The position numbers and the translations under genes are program-made. 64,000 nt of DNA from Reichenbachiella faecimaris (GTDB lineage: Bacteria > Bacteroidota > Bacteroidia > Cytophagales > Cyclobacteriaceae): assembly GCF_900176375.1 (NCBI RefSeq), contig NZ_FWYF01000004.1, positions 372,001-436,000 of the forward strand. The letters are read 5' to 3'. Below, one piece after another: positions 63,715 through 64,000 of the stretch. The notes beneath the pieces were generated by a model. The model saw nothing but the letters and a program-made list of their open reading frames with translations, searched no databases and was not told the origin of the DNA. Position 1 is the first letter of the stretch, and each line of letters starts with the position of its first letter.

Positions 63715-64000
63715 ATGATTAGTTCACAGAAACCCGAAGTGAATATGCAGTTATCTAATGGATTTTATGAAACCAGGCGGCTAGAGCATCTGGTCGAAAA
63801 CCGTACAACTTATACGCTAGAAAATGCTGAAATGAACGTGTATGAAACTCACCATTATGCAGAAGAGGTAGTGTTGCAATTTCACCAACCGGTTTTTGCC
63901 AGTATGATTGAGGGTAAGAAAATCATGCATCTGAGAGAACAAAAACCATTTGACTTCTTGCCTGGGGAATCTATCATCATGCCGGCCAATGAAATTATGA
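63715..64000 (+). CDS. AraC-family regulator, N-terminal part (right edge)
   Basis: An open frame starts with an ATG at 63715 (MISSQKPEVNMQLSNGFYE; a later ATG at 63745 is possible). It runs to the window end, giving about 95 residues of cupin-like sensor sequence (ETHHYAEEVVLQFHQPVF, FLPGESIIMPANE). It resembles the N-terminal domain of AraC-type regulators that accompany aldehyde dehydrogenase genes. The DNA-binding part is outside the window. Confidence 0.7.
   Translation, partial: MISSQKPEVNMQLSNGFYETRRLEHLVENRTTYTLENAEMNVYETHHYAEEVVLQFHQPVFASMIEGKKIMHLREQKPFDFLPGESIIMPANEIM

Overview
The window looks like a chromosomal segment of a free-living, probably marine Bacteroidota, most likely Cytophagales. 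The basis is indirect: PadR plus FtsX-type permease modules, a T9SS C-terminal sorting domain, a Bacteroidota-type putative porin, TAnnTTTG promoter boxes, a Y_Y_Y beta-propeller histidine kinase, and moderate-to-low GC with little use of Shine-Dalgarno sites. Nothing here pins down the genus. No rRNA, tRNA, CRISPR array, prophage or complete insertion sequence was seen.

Layout. 1-2.0 kb: a PadR regulator and the start of an ABC-type permease running off the left edge. 2.2-4.9 kb: a two-subunit molybdenum hydroxylase (IorA/IorB type). 4.9-11.2 kb: the glyoxylate shunt, with a ScfR/RamB-like regulator divergent from aceB-aceA-rraA. 11.2-14.3 kb: small envelope proteins, a truncated RAYT-like transposase with a hairpin repeat, and a DUF2914 membrane protein. 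14.5-19.2 kb: a second permease and, divergently, an acyl-CoA dehydrogenase whose promoter lies between two near-identical palindromes. 19.3-23 kb: cutC, a YdeI-like gene and a GH3 beta-glucosidase lipoprotein. 23-26.2 kb: an overlapping trio, namely a degenerate LpxK-like protein, a porin and MiaE. 26.2-32.9 kb: Nif3-like, CdsZ-like and TPR proteins, an ArsR regulator, a DUF952 fusion, a hydrolase and a polyprenyl diphosphate synthase. 32.9-38.5 kb: a large hybrid sensor kinase, a phosphatase lipoprotein and RecQ. 38.6-39.3 kb: a GIY-YIG gene bracketed by inverted-repeat elements. 39.3-44.9 kb: a serA-like gene, mgtE, rsmA, pdxA, a phosphopantetheinyl transferase and a redoxin. 45-53.9 kb: a T9SS YHYH protein, a frameshifted DHFR-family gene, a Gfo/Idh/MocA oxidoreductase, ppa and several unknown small genes. 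54-57 kb: a second PadR-permease module. 57-60.1 kb: a minus-strand cluster of a Crp/Fnr regulator, a DUF gene, two pirins and a GNAT. 60.2-64 kb: a YfcC carrier, then DUF779 and aldehyde dehydrogenase divergent from an AraC-family gene cut by the right edge.

Metabolically, the acyl-CoA dehydrogenase (acetyl-CoA from fatty acids), the aceB-aceA shunt and the aldehyde dehydrogenase suggest growth on C2 and fatty-acid carbon. Several promoters carry clear palindromes or tandem repeats. The observations most worth following are the catalytically degenerate LpxK-like protein, the GIY-YIG/inverted-repeat locus, the duplicated palindrome at the acyl-CoA dehydrogenase promoter, and the matching tandem-repeat architecture upstream of both padR genes. 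I did not find a clearly new multi-gene system.
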